From Kuafuiihalomonas sp039024635 (GTDB lineage Bacteria > Myxococcota > Kuafuiibacteriia > Kuafuiibacteriales > Kuafuiibacteriaceae): 64,000 bases of DNA. Below the pieces are notes generated by a model. The model saw only the letters and a program-made list of their open reading frames with translations, was not told the origin of the DNA and made no database searches. Position numbers and translations under genes: made by a program. The stretch covers positions 1 through 64,000 of the forward strand of contig JBCCQA010000028.1 of NCBI GenBank assembly GCA_039024635.1. Direction: 5' to 3'. This document shows, in pieces, positions 8,496 to 16,835 of this stretch (position 1 is its first letter; each line of letters starts with the position of its first letter).

Positions 8496-9376
8496 GGGGT
8501 CCGACCGATTGGCCCGGGCTCATCGCTCGCTTCCGCCGCCACCTTCGCCACGAGCGCCATTTGGCCGCCAACACCGAGTCTGCCTACCGCCGGGACCTAG
8601 AGGCCTTCGCCGAGGCCAAGCCCGCTTTGCCCCTCGAAGTCCGGACGGAAGACGTGGCCGACTGGGTTCAGAGCCTGAGTCGACAGGGTCTGGCCGCCCG
8701 AACCCAAGCCCGAAAATTGGTGTCGGTGCGGGCCTTCTTCCGGTGGATGCAGAAGACGGGGCGACGGGAGGACGACCCCGCGGCCGACGTCGACGTCCCC
8801 AAGCTCGGGCGGCCCCTCCCCAAGACCCTGGCCGATGGCGCCGTGGCCCGTCTACTCGACGTCGCTCGGACCTCGGCTCGGGACACTGCGTGGCTTGGCC
8901 TGATGTACGGCGCGGGTCTTCGGGTGAGCGAGCTGGCAGGGCTTACGGTGGATCGTCTTCACCTGGACGAGGGCTTCCTGCGGGTGAAGGGCAAAGGGAA
9001 CAAGGAGCGGGTGGTCCCGATCGCGCCTCAAGTCTCGTCCATGGTTCAAAGCTACATGGACGTGGAGCGGCCGCTGGCCCTTCGGGGTCAGCTCAATGAC
9101 GCGCTCTTTCCCGGCCGGAGCGGGACGGGGACGGTGACGCGACAGGCCATCTTTCTTCGGCTCAAGAAGCTGGCTCGCGCCGCCGACGTCGACCCCTCCA
9201 TCTCGCCCCACGTGCTCCGACACGCCTTTGCAACTGAGCTCGTGAGGGGCGGCGCCGACCTCCGTTCCGTCCAATCCATGCTCGGACACGCCGACCTAAA
9301 GACGACCGAGATCTACACTCACCTCGACCAGCGACACCTGGCTGAGACCCACCGCAGGGCCCATCCGCGGGCCTGA
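8492..9376 (+). CDS. xerC: Tyrosine recombinase XerC/XerD
   Basis: A site-specific tyrosine recombinase of 294 residues, the normal length for XerC/XerD, which resolve chromosome dimers at dif. The N-terminal SAM-like core-binding domain (RFRRHLRHERHLAANTESAYRRD) is followed by the catalytic domain with the full set of active residues: Arg144 (GLRVSEL), Lys168 (VKGKGNKER), His240-xx-Arg243 (SPHVLRHAF), His266 (LGHADLKTT) and Tyr275 (EIYTHL). The TTG start at 8492 overlaps the TGA of the cyclic-nucleotide-binding gene. The frame stays open further upstream, but there it only shadows that gene. XerC and XerD cannot be separated on sequence alone. No integrase-type neighbours are seen, so a housekeeping role is likely. 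Confidence 0.9.
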   Translation: MRGPTDWPGLIARFRRHLRHERHLAANTESAYRRDLEAFAEAKPALPLEVRTEDVADWVQSLSRQGLAARTQARKLVSVRAFFRWMQKTGRREDDPAADVDVPKLGRPLPKTLADGAVARLLDVARTSARDTAWLGLMYGAGLRVSELAGLTVDRLHLDEGFLRVKGKGNKERVVPIAPQVSSMVQSYMDVERPLALRGQLNDALFPGRSGTGTVTRQAIFLRLKKLARAADVDPSISPHVLRHAFATELVRGGADLRSVQSMLGHADLKTTEIYTHLDQRHLAETHRRAHPRA

Positions 9377-9511
9377 CCTTCGGGTAGGGCGCCTCTGTCA
9401 ACCCGTACCACCCGTTCACTTAGCGAAAGGGAATCGCCGATATCGGCCGAATAGGTCCAATGGTTGGAACGACCTTGAGTATGCGGATTCCCGGGCAGTA
9501 GCTTCCTCGAC

Positions 9512-9997
9512 GTGAGCCCCCGCGCCCACCCGCGCTCGTCGACCGAATCCTGGTCCGACGACACCTTCGACTCTTTCCTCGACGAAGCGGAGCGGGCTCT
9601 TTGCGAAGTCGACGGCCGAAGCGACAGCCCCGGAGAGCGTATCAGGATCGAGACCTGCGAGGGTTCGGGGCTTTGCGAGCTCAAGCTGGCAATGGCCGAG
9701 CTGTGCGACGACTACCCGGGGCTCTCCTACGAGTTGGACGAGCTCGGCGAGCGTCTGCGGGCCTGCGGGGCCCGAGCGGCCTTGGTCGACCTTCACCGAC
9801 GGCCCCACCTCATGCAGTTCGTGCGCCTGTCGCTGCAGGTCTTCTTTCGGCAGTGGCCGACGGCCGAAGATTACGAGATGAGACTTCGGGAAGACGAGGT
9901 CGACGGCTGCGGCGAAGAAGAAGACTGCGCCTGCGCCCACGACGTCTTCGAGTCGAATCGACGCCTGCTCGGCTCTCTCTCTCGAACCACCAACTGA
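9512..9997 (+). CDS. Hypothetical acidic protein
   Basis: A 161-residue soluble acidic protein starting at GTG 9512. It has strong G/C third-position bias, which supports it as real coding sequence. The central part (ELKLAMAELCDDYPGLSYELDELGERL) is predicted helical. Near the C-terminus there is a short acidic cysteine cluster (DGCGEEEDCACAHD) that could bind a metal or form disulfides. No family was recognised and no signal peptide is present. It stands between xerC (same strand) and a convergent gene that ends 8 bases later, so it is probably monocistronic. The open frame on the opposite strand has poorer composition and was rejected. Confidence 0.55.
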   Translation: MSPRAHPRSSTESWSDDTFDSFLDEAERALCEVDGRSDSPGERIRIETCEGSGLCELKLAMAELCDDYPGLSYELDELGERLRACGARAALVDLHRRPHLMQFVRLSLQVFFRQWPTAEDYEMRLREDEVDGCGEEEDCACAHDVFESNRRLLGSLSRTTN

Positions 9998-10004
9998 GTC
10001 TTTC

Positions 10005-11159
10005 TCAATCGTCTTCCTCTTCGGGGGTGGTCTCCAGCAGGCGGCGGAAGTTCTCCTTGAACACCTCGCGCATGGCGTCTCGGGCCGAGCTGGCCTGGAA
10101 GACGGCGTGGACCGCCTCCAGCTCACTGTCGGCGCCGTGACTGCCGTGGAGATCCGAGAACGCGAACACTCCCCGCGGGGCGTCGGAGAGCACCTGCCTC
10201 CATTCGGGGTCCAGCGCGTCGAGCTGGGCCTGACTCCGGGGGAGCACGCCCCACAGGCGCATTCGACCGCGGGCCACCTCCTTGAGCCACGTTCGGCGCC
10301 GTCGCCATAGCGGACCCTCTGTCTCTTCCTCCAGCTCCAGGCCGTCGAAGCTGTCGATCACCCGCCGCGTGGACTTCGGACCGAAGCGAGCCGCCGTCTC
10401 GAAAGCCGCGTACATCGCCCCGGCCACGATCCGCTCCGCCGTCGAGGGCTCGGCCGCGCGCTTCTTGAGGCTATCAGCGATGAGGATGTCCAGCTTGGGG
10501 ATGTCGGCCCGGTGGCGCAGGTGAATCAGTCGACCACCATCCAGAACGGCATCGATGAGCTCGGTGTGGCCAGCTAGGATGGTGTTCCCTTCCAGGACGG
10601 CGTTGCGAACCACGGACGGCCCCTCCAGGACCGCGCCCGAGCCCAAGCTCACGTAGGGCCCAACCTCGCAGTTGGGCCCCACCTGTACGTAGTCTTCGAA
10701 CCAGACCGGTGGTCGGATCTTGGCTGTGGGATGGATTTGGGTGAAGCGCCCCAGGGCCAGGCGCTCGAAGTGCGGGAGTCGGTCGGGTGCGTGCTCGAAC
10801 CAGTGACGCCGGAGCGCGAACCAGCGATCCAGGAGCCCCCAGCCGTCGGTGGGCGGCGCTTCGGGGCTCATGCCCGGAAGACGATCCACTCGCATGATCT
10901 GGGGTCCCTCCGGCTCCTTCGGGACCGCCTCCAGGCTCCACTCCAAGCGCCACAAGTGGGCTTGCTCCATGCTGCGCCGGACTTCGGAAGGCCGGTCGCT
11001 GCAAAGGATGTGCACCGAGCTCACGCCCTGGTTGACCGCGTCGTCGAGCCAGTGATGCAGGATGGGCTGGTCGCCGACCTGCCAAAGGGCGAAGGGAAGC
11101 GGGCTCTTTCGGACGGTGTCGAGCTGCGCCCAATCGGGGAGCGCTAGCGTCCAGTCCAT
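10005..11159 (-). CDS. Left-handed beta-helix protein related to sugar nucleotidyltransferases
   Basis: A 384-residue protein. The N-terminal half resembles the nucleotidyltransferase fold (LPFALWQVGDQPILHHWLDDAVNQG), but the glycine-rich nucleotide loop (GxGTRLxP) is absent. The middle has hexapeptide repeats of a left-handed beta helix (VQVGPNCEVGPYVSLGSGAVLEG). The C-terminal part is helical and charged, with no identified domain. Its ATG overlaps the TGA of the upstream polyprenyl-phosphate sugar transferase gene (TGATG), so the two are cotranslated. A role in exopolysaccharide or O-antigen assembly is likely. Without the nucleotide loop it may be a scaffold, acyltransferase-like or regulatory subunit rather than an active pyrophosphorylase. 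Confidence 0.65.
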   Translation of the reverse strand: MDWTLALPDWAQLDTVRKSPLPFALWQVGDQPILHHWLDDAVNQGVSSVHILCSDRPSEVRRSMEQAHLWRLEWSLEAVPKEPEGPQIMRVDRLPGMSPEAPPTDGWGLLDRWFALRRHWFEHAPDRLPHFERLALGRFTQIHPTAKIRPPVWFEDYVQVGPNCEVGPYVSLGSGAVLEGPSVVRNAVLEGNTILAGHTELIDAVLDGGRLIHLRHRADIPKLDILIADSLKKRAAEPSTAERIVAGAMYAAFETAARFGPKSTRRVIDSFDGLELEEETEGPLWRRRRTWLKEVARGRMRLWGVLPRSQAQLDALDPEWRQVLSDAPRGVFAFSDLHGSHGADSELEAVHAVFQASSARDAMREVFKENFRRLLETTPEEEDD

Positions 11160-11962
11160 CAGTATGCGCCTTCCCCCTTGAGGACGGCGGGGACGGTCTT
11201 GAGGAGTAGGACCAAGTCCGTCAGCAAGCTCTCCGAGGCGATGTACTCCAAATCCAGTCGAACCTGGTCCTCGAAGTCGATCTCGCTCCGTCCGTTGACC
11301 TGCCACAGACAGGTGATGCCCGGCTTCACCATCAGGCGCCTCAGATGAACGGAGCGGTACTTCTCGACCTCTTTGGGCACGGCCGGCCGAGGTCCGACCA
11401 GGGACATGTCGCCTCGCAAGACGTTGAAGAACTGGGGGAACTCGTCGACGGAGAACTTGCGGATGAAATGACCGACCTTGGTAATGCGCGGATCGTCCTT
11501 GATCTTGAAGGTTACACCGTCCGCGTGTTGATTATGCTCGGTCAACTTGGCCTTCAGGGAGTCGGCGTTGGGGACCATGGAGCGGAACTTGAACATGGGG
11601 AAGGTCTCGCCTCCCTTGCCGACGCGGCCCTGCGTGAAGAAGACGGGGCCACCGTCCTCCAGCTTGATGGCCACCGCGGTCCCCACGAATACCGGCCCAA
11701 AGGCGACGATGGCGGCGCTAGCCCCGGTGACGTCCAGACCCCTCTTCAGAGATTCGGCCAGACGGTGGGTCGCACGCCAGGCTAGCTTCTTGTAGGCCAG
11801 GCGCCGTTTCCAGGCTCTGACCGTCCCGCCGTCTGCTGGACGGCCCCAGTGTTCTAGAAGCTCACGGGGGTCGAAGCCGACCTCTGGGTGTTCCTGAGCG
11901 TCCGTGTTAGGCTCGCTCGCAGAGGAAGGACGACTCGGGTCGGCTGGCTGGGACGAGCCCAT
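11159..11962 (-). CDS. Polyprenyl-phosphate sugar-1-phosphate transferase (initiating glycosyltransferase)
   Basis: A 267-residue member of the bacterial sugar transferase family (WcaJ/PglC/RfbP C-terminal domain type). These enzymes move a sugar-1-phosphate from a nucleotide sugar to undecaprenyl phosphate at the inner membrane. The conserved elements are visible: KRGLDVTGAS leading to a hydrophobic re-entrant segment (AAIVAFGPVFVGTAVAI), then GPVFFTQGRVGKGG, FKFRSM, RITKVGHFIRKFSVDEFPQ and the DMSLVGPRPAVP motif, ending in LWQVNGRS. It lacks the four extra transmembrane helices of full-length WcaJ, so it is the short monotopic form with a 75-residue cytosolic N-terminal tail. The next gene overlaps its stop. 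A STAS gene starts 56 bases away on the other strand. Confidence 0.88.
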   Translation of the reverse strand: MGSSQPADPSRPSSASEPNTDAQEHPEVGFDPRELLEHWGRPADGGTVRAWKRRLAYKKLAWRATHRLAESLKRGLDVTGASAAIVAFGPVFVGTAVAIKLEDGGPVFFTQGRVGKGGETFPMFKFRSMVPNADSLKAKLTEHNQHADGVTFKIKDDPRITKVGHFIRKFSVDEFPQFFNVLRGDMSLVGPRPAVPKEVEKYRSVHLRRLMVKPGITCLWQVNGRSEIDFEDQVRLDLEYIASESLLTDLVLLLKTVPAVLKGEGAY

Positions 11963-12018
11963 GGGCTCCAGAACCTAGGGGCGACCCGGGCCGAGGTCAA
12001 CGACCGCCCGAGTCTGAG

Positions 12019-12333
12019 ATGTTCGAGTTCGACTTCAGTCCCGATGACCGCGTCCTCACCATCGTGGTGAACGACGACAAGTTCGACATCACCTCCGCCG
12101 CCGATTTTCGTCGCGAGGTCCGGAAGAACTGGCGAGACGGCGTGGAAGACGTCGTGATGGACTTTTCGAAGGTGCAGTTCGTCGATTCATCGGGCGTGGG
12201 GGCCCTGGTGAGCGTCCACAAACGGGTGGCCGAGAAGGGCAACGCGGTCACCCTCAAGAACTGCTGCCCGGCCGTGACCAGCGTCATCGAGCTGCTCCGG
12301 CTTCACCGGGTCTTCAACCTGGTGCGCGACTGA
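12019..12333 (+). CDS. STAS-domain anti-sigma factor antagonist-like protein
   Basis: A 104-residue single STAS domain of the SpoIIAA/RsbV type. The hallmark is FVDSSGVGALV, where one of Ser57/Ser58 would be the phosphorylation site for a cognate serine kinase. The fold matches throughout: beta strand VLTIVV, FDITSAADFRREV helix, VVMDFSKV strand. In the known systems the unphosphorylated form sequesters a kinase/anti-sigma factor and frees a sigma factor. No kinase or phosphatase gene is next to it, so the partner lies elsewhere. It is divergent from the exopolysaccharide sugar transferase, and its 3' end overlaps the convergent gene that follows by 20 bases. Confidence 0.85.
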   Translation: MFEFDFSPDDRVLTIVVNDDKFDITSAADFRREVRKNWRDGVEDVVMDFSKVQFVDSSGVGALVSVHKRVAEKGNAVTLKNCCPAVTSVIELLRLHRVFNLVRD

Positions 12334-12997
12334 GCCCAAGGGTCGAGCTCAAGGTCTGCCAGGCTCGGCGCACCACGTCGAAGCTCGTCACCTGACGATA
12401 GTCCTCCTCGATGGCTTCTTCCACCGCTTCGAAGTTTCGGATCCGAGGCGCAGCCTCCAAGGGGACGGGCGGGGTCGGTGCCCGCTCCAGGTCCAAGGCC
12501 CCGTTCCCGGTCGTCGTGACCAGCCATCGTCCTGGTACGAGCCGGCCCCGATAGACGCTCAGCCCTCGGGCGACGGCTGGATCGCTCCAATCCAGCTCGG
12601 CCAGCTCGGGGTCGACCAAGAGCCCATGACGAGGAGGCGTACGCTCGTCGTACACCCGGCGGATGAACAGTCGCCCCGCTTGGACGACGAAGTCGACGTG
12701 GAGCTCGTTTCGCCCGTCGAAGGGCGTTTCGATCCGGCGGAGGATGCCGGCCGTGCTCCGCACGACCACCGAGACCCGGTGATCCGGATCGACCAAGATC
12801 TCCGTCACCGCCGAAGCTTCGACCGCCTGGTCGTACTGCTCCATGAGGCGAGCGTACTCCTGGCTCAGGCCCTCCAGGCGCTCCGCGTAGAGCCCGGTCA
12901 AGACGCGACTCCGAGCCCACTGGTAGCCCGCAGCTGCGGCCCCGAGCACGAGAAGGGCGAGCACCAGACCGGCCGTTCGCATGCCCCGCTCCATCAT
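12314..12997 (-). CDS. Single-pass membrane protein of unknown function
   Basis: A protein of about 227 residues with a short basic start, one hydrophobic segment (TAGLVLALLVLGAAAAGY) acting as a membrane anchor, a short coiled-coil-like helix (LYAERLEGLSQEYARLMEQY), then a beta-rich periplasmic part. ATG 12997 is preferred; an in-frame TTG at 13021 would overlap the lysC stop. No known family was recognised. It probably follows lysC in the same transcript, with a gap of only 16 bases. The 3' end overlaps the convergent STAS gene by 20 bases. Confidence 0.55.
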   Translation of the reverse strand: MMERGMRTAGLVLALLVLGAAAAGYQWARSRVLTGLYAERLEGLSQEYARLMEQYDQAVEASAVTEILVDPDHRVSVVVRSTAGILRRIETPFDGRNELHVDFVVQAGRLFIRRVYDERTPPRHGLLVDPELAELDWSDPAVARGLSVYRGRLVPGRWLVTTTGNGALDLERAPTPPVPLEAAPRIRNFEAVEEAIEEDYRQVTSFDVVRRAWQTLSSTLGLSRAPG

Positions 12998-13013
12998 CGG
13001 GCGCCCGAGCCAG

Positions 13014-14342
13014 TCAAGCAAGCTCGGGCTCAGGGAACAGGGCCTGATGCAGGGCTGGAACCGCCCGCGGAACTTCGCCGTCTCGCACCATGAGGCTCAA
13101 ATTGATGTTGTTGGCGCCGTGAGAGATCATTTCCACGTTGACCCCTGCGTCCCGCAGAGCGGCGAACACGCGGGCCGCGATGCCGGGTTCACTCCGGAGT
13201 TTTCGACCCACGATGCAGATCAGCGTGCGTCCTCGCTCGATCGTGACCTTCCCAAAGCTCTGAAGCTCCTCCTCCACCGGCAGGCCGGCGATGCTTTGAC
13301 GGGTGGTCATGGATACCGTCACTTCCGAGGTCGAGATCATGTCGATGTCGACCCGAGAGCGGCCGAGTACGTCGAAGATCTTGGCCAAGAATCCGGGCTG
13401 ACCCAGCATGGTCGTGCTGGCGACGGTGATGACCGTCGCGCCTTCCTTGTAGGCGATGGAGGTGATGGGGCTTCGAGTGGGCGCGTCTTCGGTGATCACC
13501 GTCCCGGGGTGATCCGGGTGGTTGGTGTTCAGGACCCGCACCGGAATCTGCTTCTTGATGGCGGGAAGCAGTGTCGAGGGGTGCAATACTCGCCCGCCAT
13601 ACAGCGCCAGCTCGCTGGCCTCGGCAAAGCTCATGGACGGGATGCTCTGGGCATCGGGACACAGGCCTGGGTCCGCCGTCATCACGCCGTTGGTGTCGGT
13701 CCATATCTGACATTCATCGGCGTCCAGGGCGGCTGCGATGACGCTAGCCGAGAAGTCGCTGCCGTTTCGGCCCACGGTCGTGATCTCCCCGGCCGTGGTC
13801 CGTCCGATGAAGCCGGTGACGACGGGAACGAGGTCCTTGGGAAGCCGCCCGAAGGCCGCCTGCATCTCGCTCTCCTGCCCGGGGAGCGGTCGGGCGTGGC
13901 CGTGCCGATCGTCGGTGATGAAGCCGATGTCGAAGGCATCTTGGGCTTCGGCCTTCAACCCGGCTCGCCGGAGCGCATGGGCGACGGCGCGTACGCTCAT
14001 GCGCTCGCCGAAGCTTTGCACGTAGTCCATGACCCGAGGACTAGACTCCCGAAGGAGCGCGATCCCGCGCAGGACCTTCTCCAGCTCGTCGAACAGGGGC
14101 CGAAGCTCCGTCTCTGGCATCTCGAGCTCGCCGATGATTTCGCGCTGCCGCTGAATGGGTGCGAGCTCTATCCGACCACCGACGGCATCCGAAGCCGCCC
14201 GAAGTAGCGCGTCGGTGATGCCTTTGTGGGCGGAGCACACCACGACGACGCCCGGACCGCCGCGCTCACGCACGATCTCGACGACCTTCTCGATCTGGGC
14301 TCCGTTGGCCAGGGAGGACCCTCCAAACTTCATCACGCGCAC
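13014..14342 (-). CDS. lysC: Aspartate kinase
   Basis: Aspartokinase, which phosphorylates L-aspartate in the first step of the Lys/Thr/Met pathway. The 442-residue protein opens with the nucleotide-binding KFGGSSLAN motif and carries the catalytic-domain signatures SAHKGITDALL, TVGRNGSDFSASVIAAAL and IWTDTNGVMTADP. Two ACT regulatory domains follow (ITVASTTMLGQPGFLAKIF and CIVGRKLRSEPGIAARVF), consistent with feedback control by end products. Single-subunit length and motif style resemble the monofunctional LysC/ThrA-type class. GTG 14342 is chosen because AAGGAG (14348-14353, minus strand) lies five bases upstream; GTG 14336 and ATG 14333 are in frame just after it. It is divergent from the PilZ-Hsp70 gene, with 85 bases between. 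Confidence 0.93.
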   Translation of the reverse strand: MRVMKFGGSSLANGAQIEKVVEIVRERGGPGVVVVCSAHKGITDALLRAASDAVGGRIELAPIQRQREIIGELEMPETELRPLFDELEKVLRGIALLRESSPRVMDYVQSFGERMSVRAVAHALRRAGLKAEAQDAFDIGFITDDRHGHARPLPGQESEMQAAFGRLPKDLVPVVTGFIGRTTAGEITTVGRNGSDFSASVIAAALDADECQIWTDTNGVMTADPGLCPDAQSIPSMSFAEASELALYGGRVLHPSTLLPAIKKQIPVRVLNTNHPDHPGTVITEDAPTRSPITSIAYKEGATVITVASTTMLGQPGFLAKIFDVLGRSRVDIDMISTSEVTVSMTTRQSIAGLPVEEELQSFGKVTIERGRTLICIVGRKLRSEPGIAARVFAALRDAGVNVEMISHGANNINLSLMVRDGEVPRAVPALHQALFPEPELA

Positions 14343-14427
14343 GGCGGCTCCTTGAAGTTTGCCCGCAGGGTCGGGGTCAAGGGGCGAGCCTTTCACCCAC
14401 GGGAAGAATGTTGGAACATGCCCTCGG

Positions 14428-16557
14428 GTGAAGCGGCTCCGGGTACGTCTCAAGGCCTCCGGTCCGGAGGAGCTCGCCGCCACCTTTGGTCACCGTTTGC
14501 GGCCCGACGGGCTCGACATCCCATCGAAGCAGGCCATGGACCTCGGTCAAGAGGTCTCGGTCACCTTGCTGTACAAGGGCGGGACGGTAGCTCTGGAGGG
14601 AACTGGCCGGGTCGAAGGCTGCGAACCCCGTCCCCGAGGTGGTTTCGCCCTCGCCCTCAGGGTGGCTTGGTCCCCTATCTCCCGGCAGACCTTGGCTCGG
14701 ATCCTCCCCGAACTGGGGGACGGCATGGTAGCCGACCTTGGCGGCGTCCCGGCGCCCGTGGATTCCACCGCCGACGTCCTCCAGATCCCCAGCGACCTCC
14801 TGTCGCCCGAAGGCCTCGAGCGGATGCCCGATGTCTGGCAACCCGCGAGTCCCCCTCCGCCGAGCGGGGTGCTGATCCATTCCGACCCGGCCACGCCCGC
14901 CATCCCCGCCGATGCCCTGGAGTCGGGCGAGGTCACGCCTCTGGCCCGCATCGAGCTCGTCAGGCCTCGGCGGGTGCCGGAGATCGAGTCGACGAGCCCT
15001 GTCGACAGTCTGGGCGCGGTTCGCTCCGGGTCCCGCCCCCGCGAGCCCCGAGGGCAGCTGGTCCTCGGCGTAGACTTCGGGACCCGAGAGATCCGGACTG
15101 CTTGCATGACGGGGGACGAAACCCAGGTCGTTCCGACCCGTCGAGGCATGAGCTCTCTCCCTTCGGTCGTTCACATCGACGACTCCGGGAAGACCATCGT
15201 CGGCGAGCCGGCGCTTCGTCGGATGGCCCGAAAGCCGGAGTTCGGGATGCGAGACGCCCGACGACTGCTGGGCTTTGCATTTTACGGCCCCGGCGTCGAG
15301 GCAGCCGGGCTTCGGGTCGGCCAGAATGTATCGGCCGACGAAGAGGGCGGACTTCGCATCGGTCGTCACGAAGTCTTGCCCGAGGAGGTGACCGCCCTGC
15401 TCCTCAAGGAGGTTCGCGAAGCGAGCAACCTCGTGATGCCGGACCGCATCAACCGAGCGGTGCTGACGGCGCCAACCTGGAGCGGACCCGAAACCCGCGG
15501 GGCCGTCATCCGGGCCGCGGAAGCGGCGGGCTTCCACGTCGAGCGCGTGATCGGCGAAGCGGCGGCATGTGCTGTTTCCTACGGCGCCACGAGCGGCAAG
15601 AGCCGAGCCCTGGTGGTCTCGATGGGAGCGGGGGTCCTCGACGTCGCCTTGGTGTCCGTCGGAGACAGGACGGTCGAAGTCTTGGCCAGTGCCGGAAGTA
15701 CTGAGCTCGCGGGTTGCGAATTCGATCGGGTTCTGCGCCCGGTGATCGACGAGGCTCTCGCCGCGGCGACCGCCCAGGCCACGTCGGAGGTGCCTGGTTT
15801 CGCGCTGGATGGCTGCACCGAATCGCTGAAGGAGAGCCTGGGACTGCACCCCAAAGGCGTGGGCCGGCTCGAGCTCGATCTCCCCGGGGCCGAGTCCCAG
15901 CTCATGCTGGAGATCGAACTGGAGCGCACCCGAGCCGAGGCCTTGTGGGCCCCACTGGTCGAAAAAGCGGTGGCCATCGTCGAGGGCGTCCTGGAGTCGG
16001 CCGGCGGCAAGAAGGTCGATGCCCTGGTCCTCGCTGGCGGAGGCCTAGGCCTCGCCCCTCTCCGACGTGCGCTTCGATCCCTCCTCCCCGAAGCGGAACC
16101 TGTGGAACTGGACTTCGATGCCGCCGCAAACGGGGCGGCCATCATCGGGGCCCGAATCGCTCGCGACCTCGAGCCCGGACTCGAAGAGCGGCTCGATACT
16201 GCGGTTTGGTTGGGTGCCGAGGGGAAGGGCCGTTGGAGCCTGTTCCCTGAGCGGGCTTCGCCTCCCAGTCGTCGGAGCATGGAGCTTCCGGTGGACCGAG
16301 AAACGCGCTTGGCCATCGTCCTCGGAAGCGGAGCCTCGCGACGCTGGGTGGGGACCCTTGAAATGCCCCCCGAGGCCCAGGGGGTGGCTGAACTGGAGGT
16401 TCTCCTCACCGAGTCCCTTACCCTCGAGACGCGGATCGACGGCCAGCTCGCCCGCCTCAGCCGACGAGGCCTAGGGGAGACCTGGTACGAGCAGTTGGAG
16501 GCCCAGCCCAACGAGGGGGGCCGTAGTCGCTGGCTGGACTGGTTCCGGAAGCGCTGA
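14428..16557 (+). CDS. PilZ-like domain fused to an Hsp70/DnaK-like ATPase domain
   Basis: A 709-residue two-part protein. The first 90 residues look like a divergent PilZ-type beta barrel of the myxobacterial kind (KRLRVRLKASGPEELAATF through LRVAW). A Pro/Ser-rich linker follows, then an Hsp70/actin-type ATPase: phosphate-1 loop LVLGVDFGTREIRTA, IVGEPALRRMARKPE, VLTAPTWSGPETRGAVIRAAEAAGF, the phosphate-2-like loop ALVVSMGAGVLDVALV and the adenosine motif VLAGGGLGLAPL. The substrate-binding part is short and Arg-rich at the end. Canonical Hsp70 has a DLGGGT phosphate-2 loop; here it is SMGAGV, so ATP hydrolysis may be altered. GTG 14428 is the likely start because earlier residues are not conserved-looking. 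It stands upstream of exbB-exbD-exbD on the same strand. c-di-GMP binding is not assured. Confidence 0.75.
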   Translation: MKRLRVRLKASGPEELAATFGHRLRPDGLDIPSKQAMDLGQEVSVTLLYKGGTVALEGTGRVEGCEPRPRGGFALALRVAWSPISRQTLARILPELGDGMVADLGGVPAPVDSTADVLQIPSDLLSPEGLERMPDVWQPASPPPPSGVLIHSDPATPAIPADALESGEVTPLARIELVRPRRVPEIESTSPVDSLGAVRSGSRPREPRGQLVLGVDFGTREIRTACMTGDETQVVPTRRGMSSLPSVVHIDDSGKTIVGEPALRRMARKPEFGMRDARRLLGFAFYGPGVEAAGLRVGQNVSADEEGGLRIGRHEVLPEEVTALLLKEVREASNLVMPDRINRAVLTAPTWSGPETRGAVIRAAEAAGFHVERVIGEAAACAVSYGATSGKSRALVVSMGAGVLDVALVSVGDRTVEVLASAGSTELAGCEFDRVLRPVIDEALAAATAQATSEVPGFALDGCTESLKESLGLHPKGVGRLELDLPGAESQLMLEIELERTRAEALWAPLVEKAVAIVEGVLESAGGKKVDALVLAGGGLGLAPLRRALRSLLPEAEPVELDFDAAANGAAIIGARIARDLEPGLEERLDTAVWLGAEGKGRWSLFPERASPPSRRSMELPVDRETRLAIVLGSGASRRWVGTLEMPPEAQGVAELEVLLTESLTLETRIDGQLARLSRRGLGETWYEQLEAQPNEGGRSRWLDWFRKR

Positions 16558-16835
16558 TTCCTCCTCGGAATGCCCCACGACTGTCGACACTGCGACACGG
16601 TCGACGCGTATACGCCTCGATCTCCGTCGGTGAGTCGACACAGCGCCCCATCTTGCCGGCGATCCAGGAACGGCACGAACGTTGCTGTTCTGACCGTCGT
16701 CATGTTCGACAGCTGGCCCTGCTGAACCTCCCGGTTTTCTCCCCGAGCCCCCGGCCCACGCTTACATCTGACCACGCGGTGGGCTCGGCGCCCTCATTGC
16801 GGCCGTTTCCGGAGCGGTGCTAGCGTCCTCGAACC
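16558..16835 (+). other. Intergenic region before exbB
   Basis: 278 bases with no convincing reading frame. They contain a self-complementary CGCGTATACGC around 16599-16609 and several GTCGAC hexamers within 50 bases. These could be regulator sites or chance in GC-rich DNA. The promoter of the exbB operon most likely lies here, but no clear -10/-35 pair could be assigned. Confidence 0.4.

Noticed and set aside
9436..9447. Perfect 12-base palindrome GCCGATATCGGC in front of the acidic hypothetical gene
   Set aside because: Short and GC-rich, so chance is plausible in this genome; no second copy was noticed.
14377..15849. Long antisense frame opposite the PilZ-Hsp70 gene
   Set aside because: No recognisable domain and no start with support; the plus-strand fusion explains the region.
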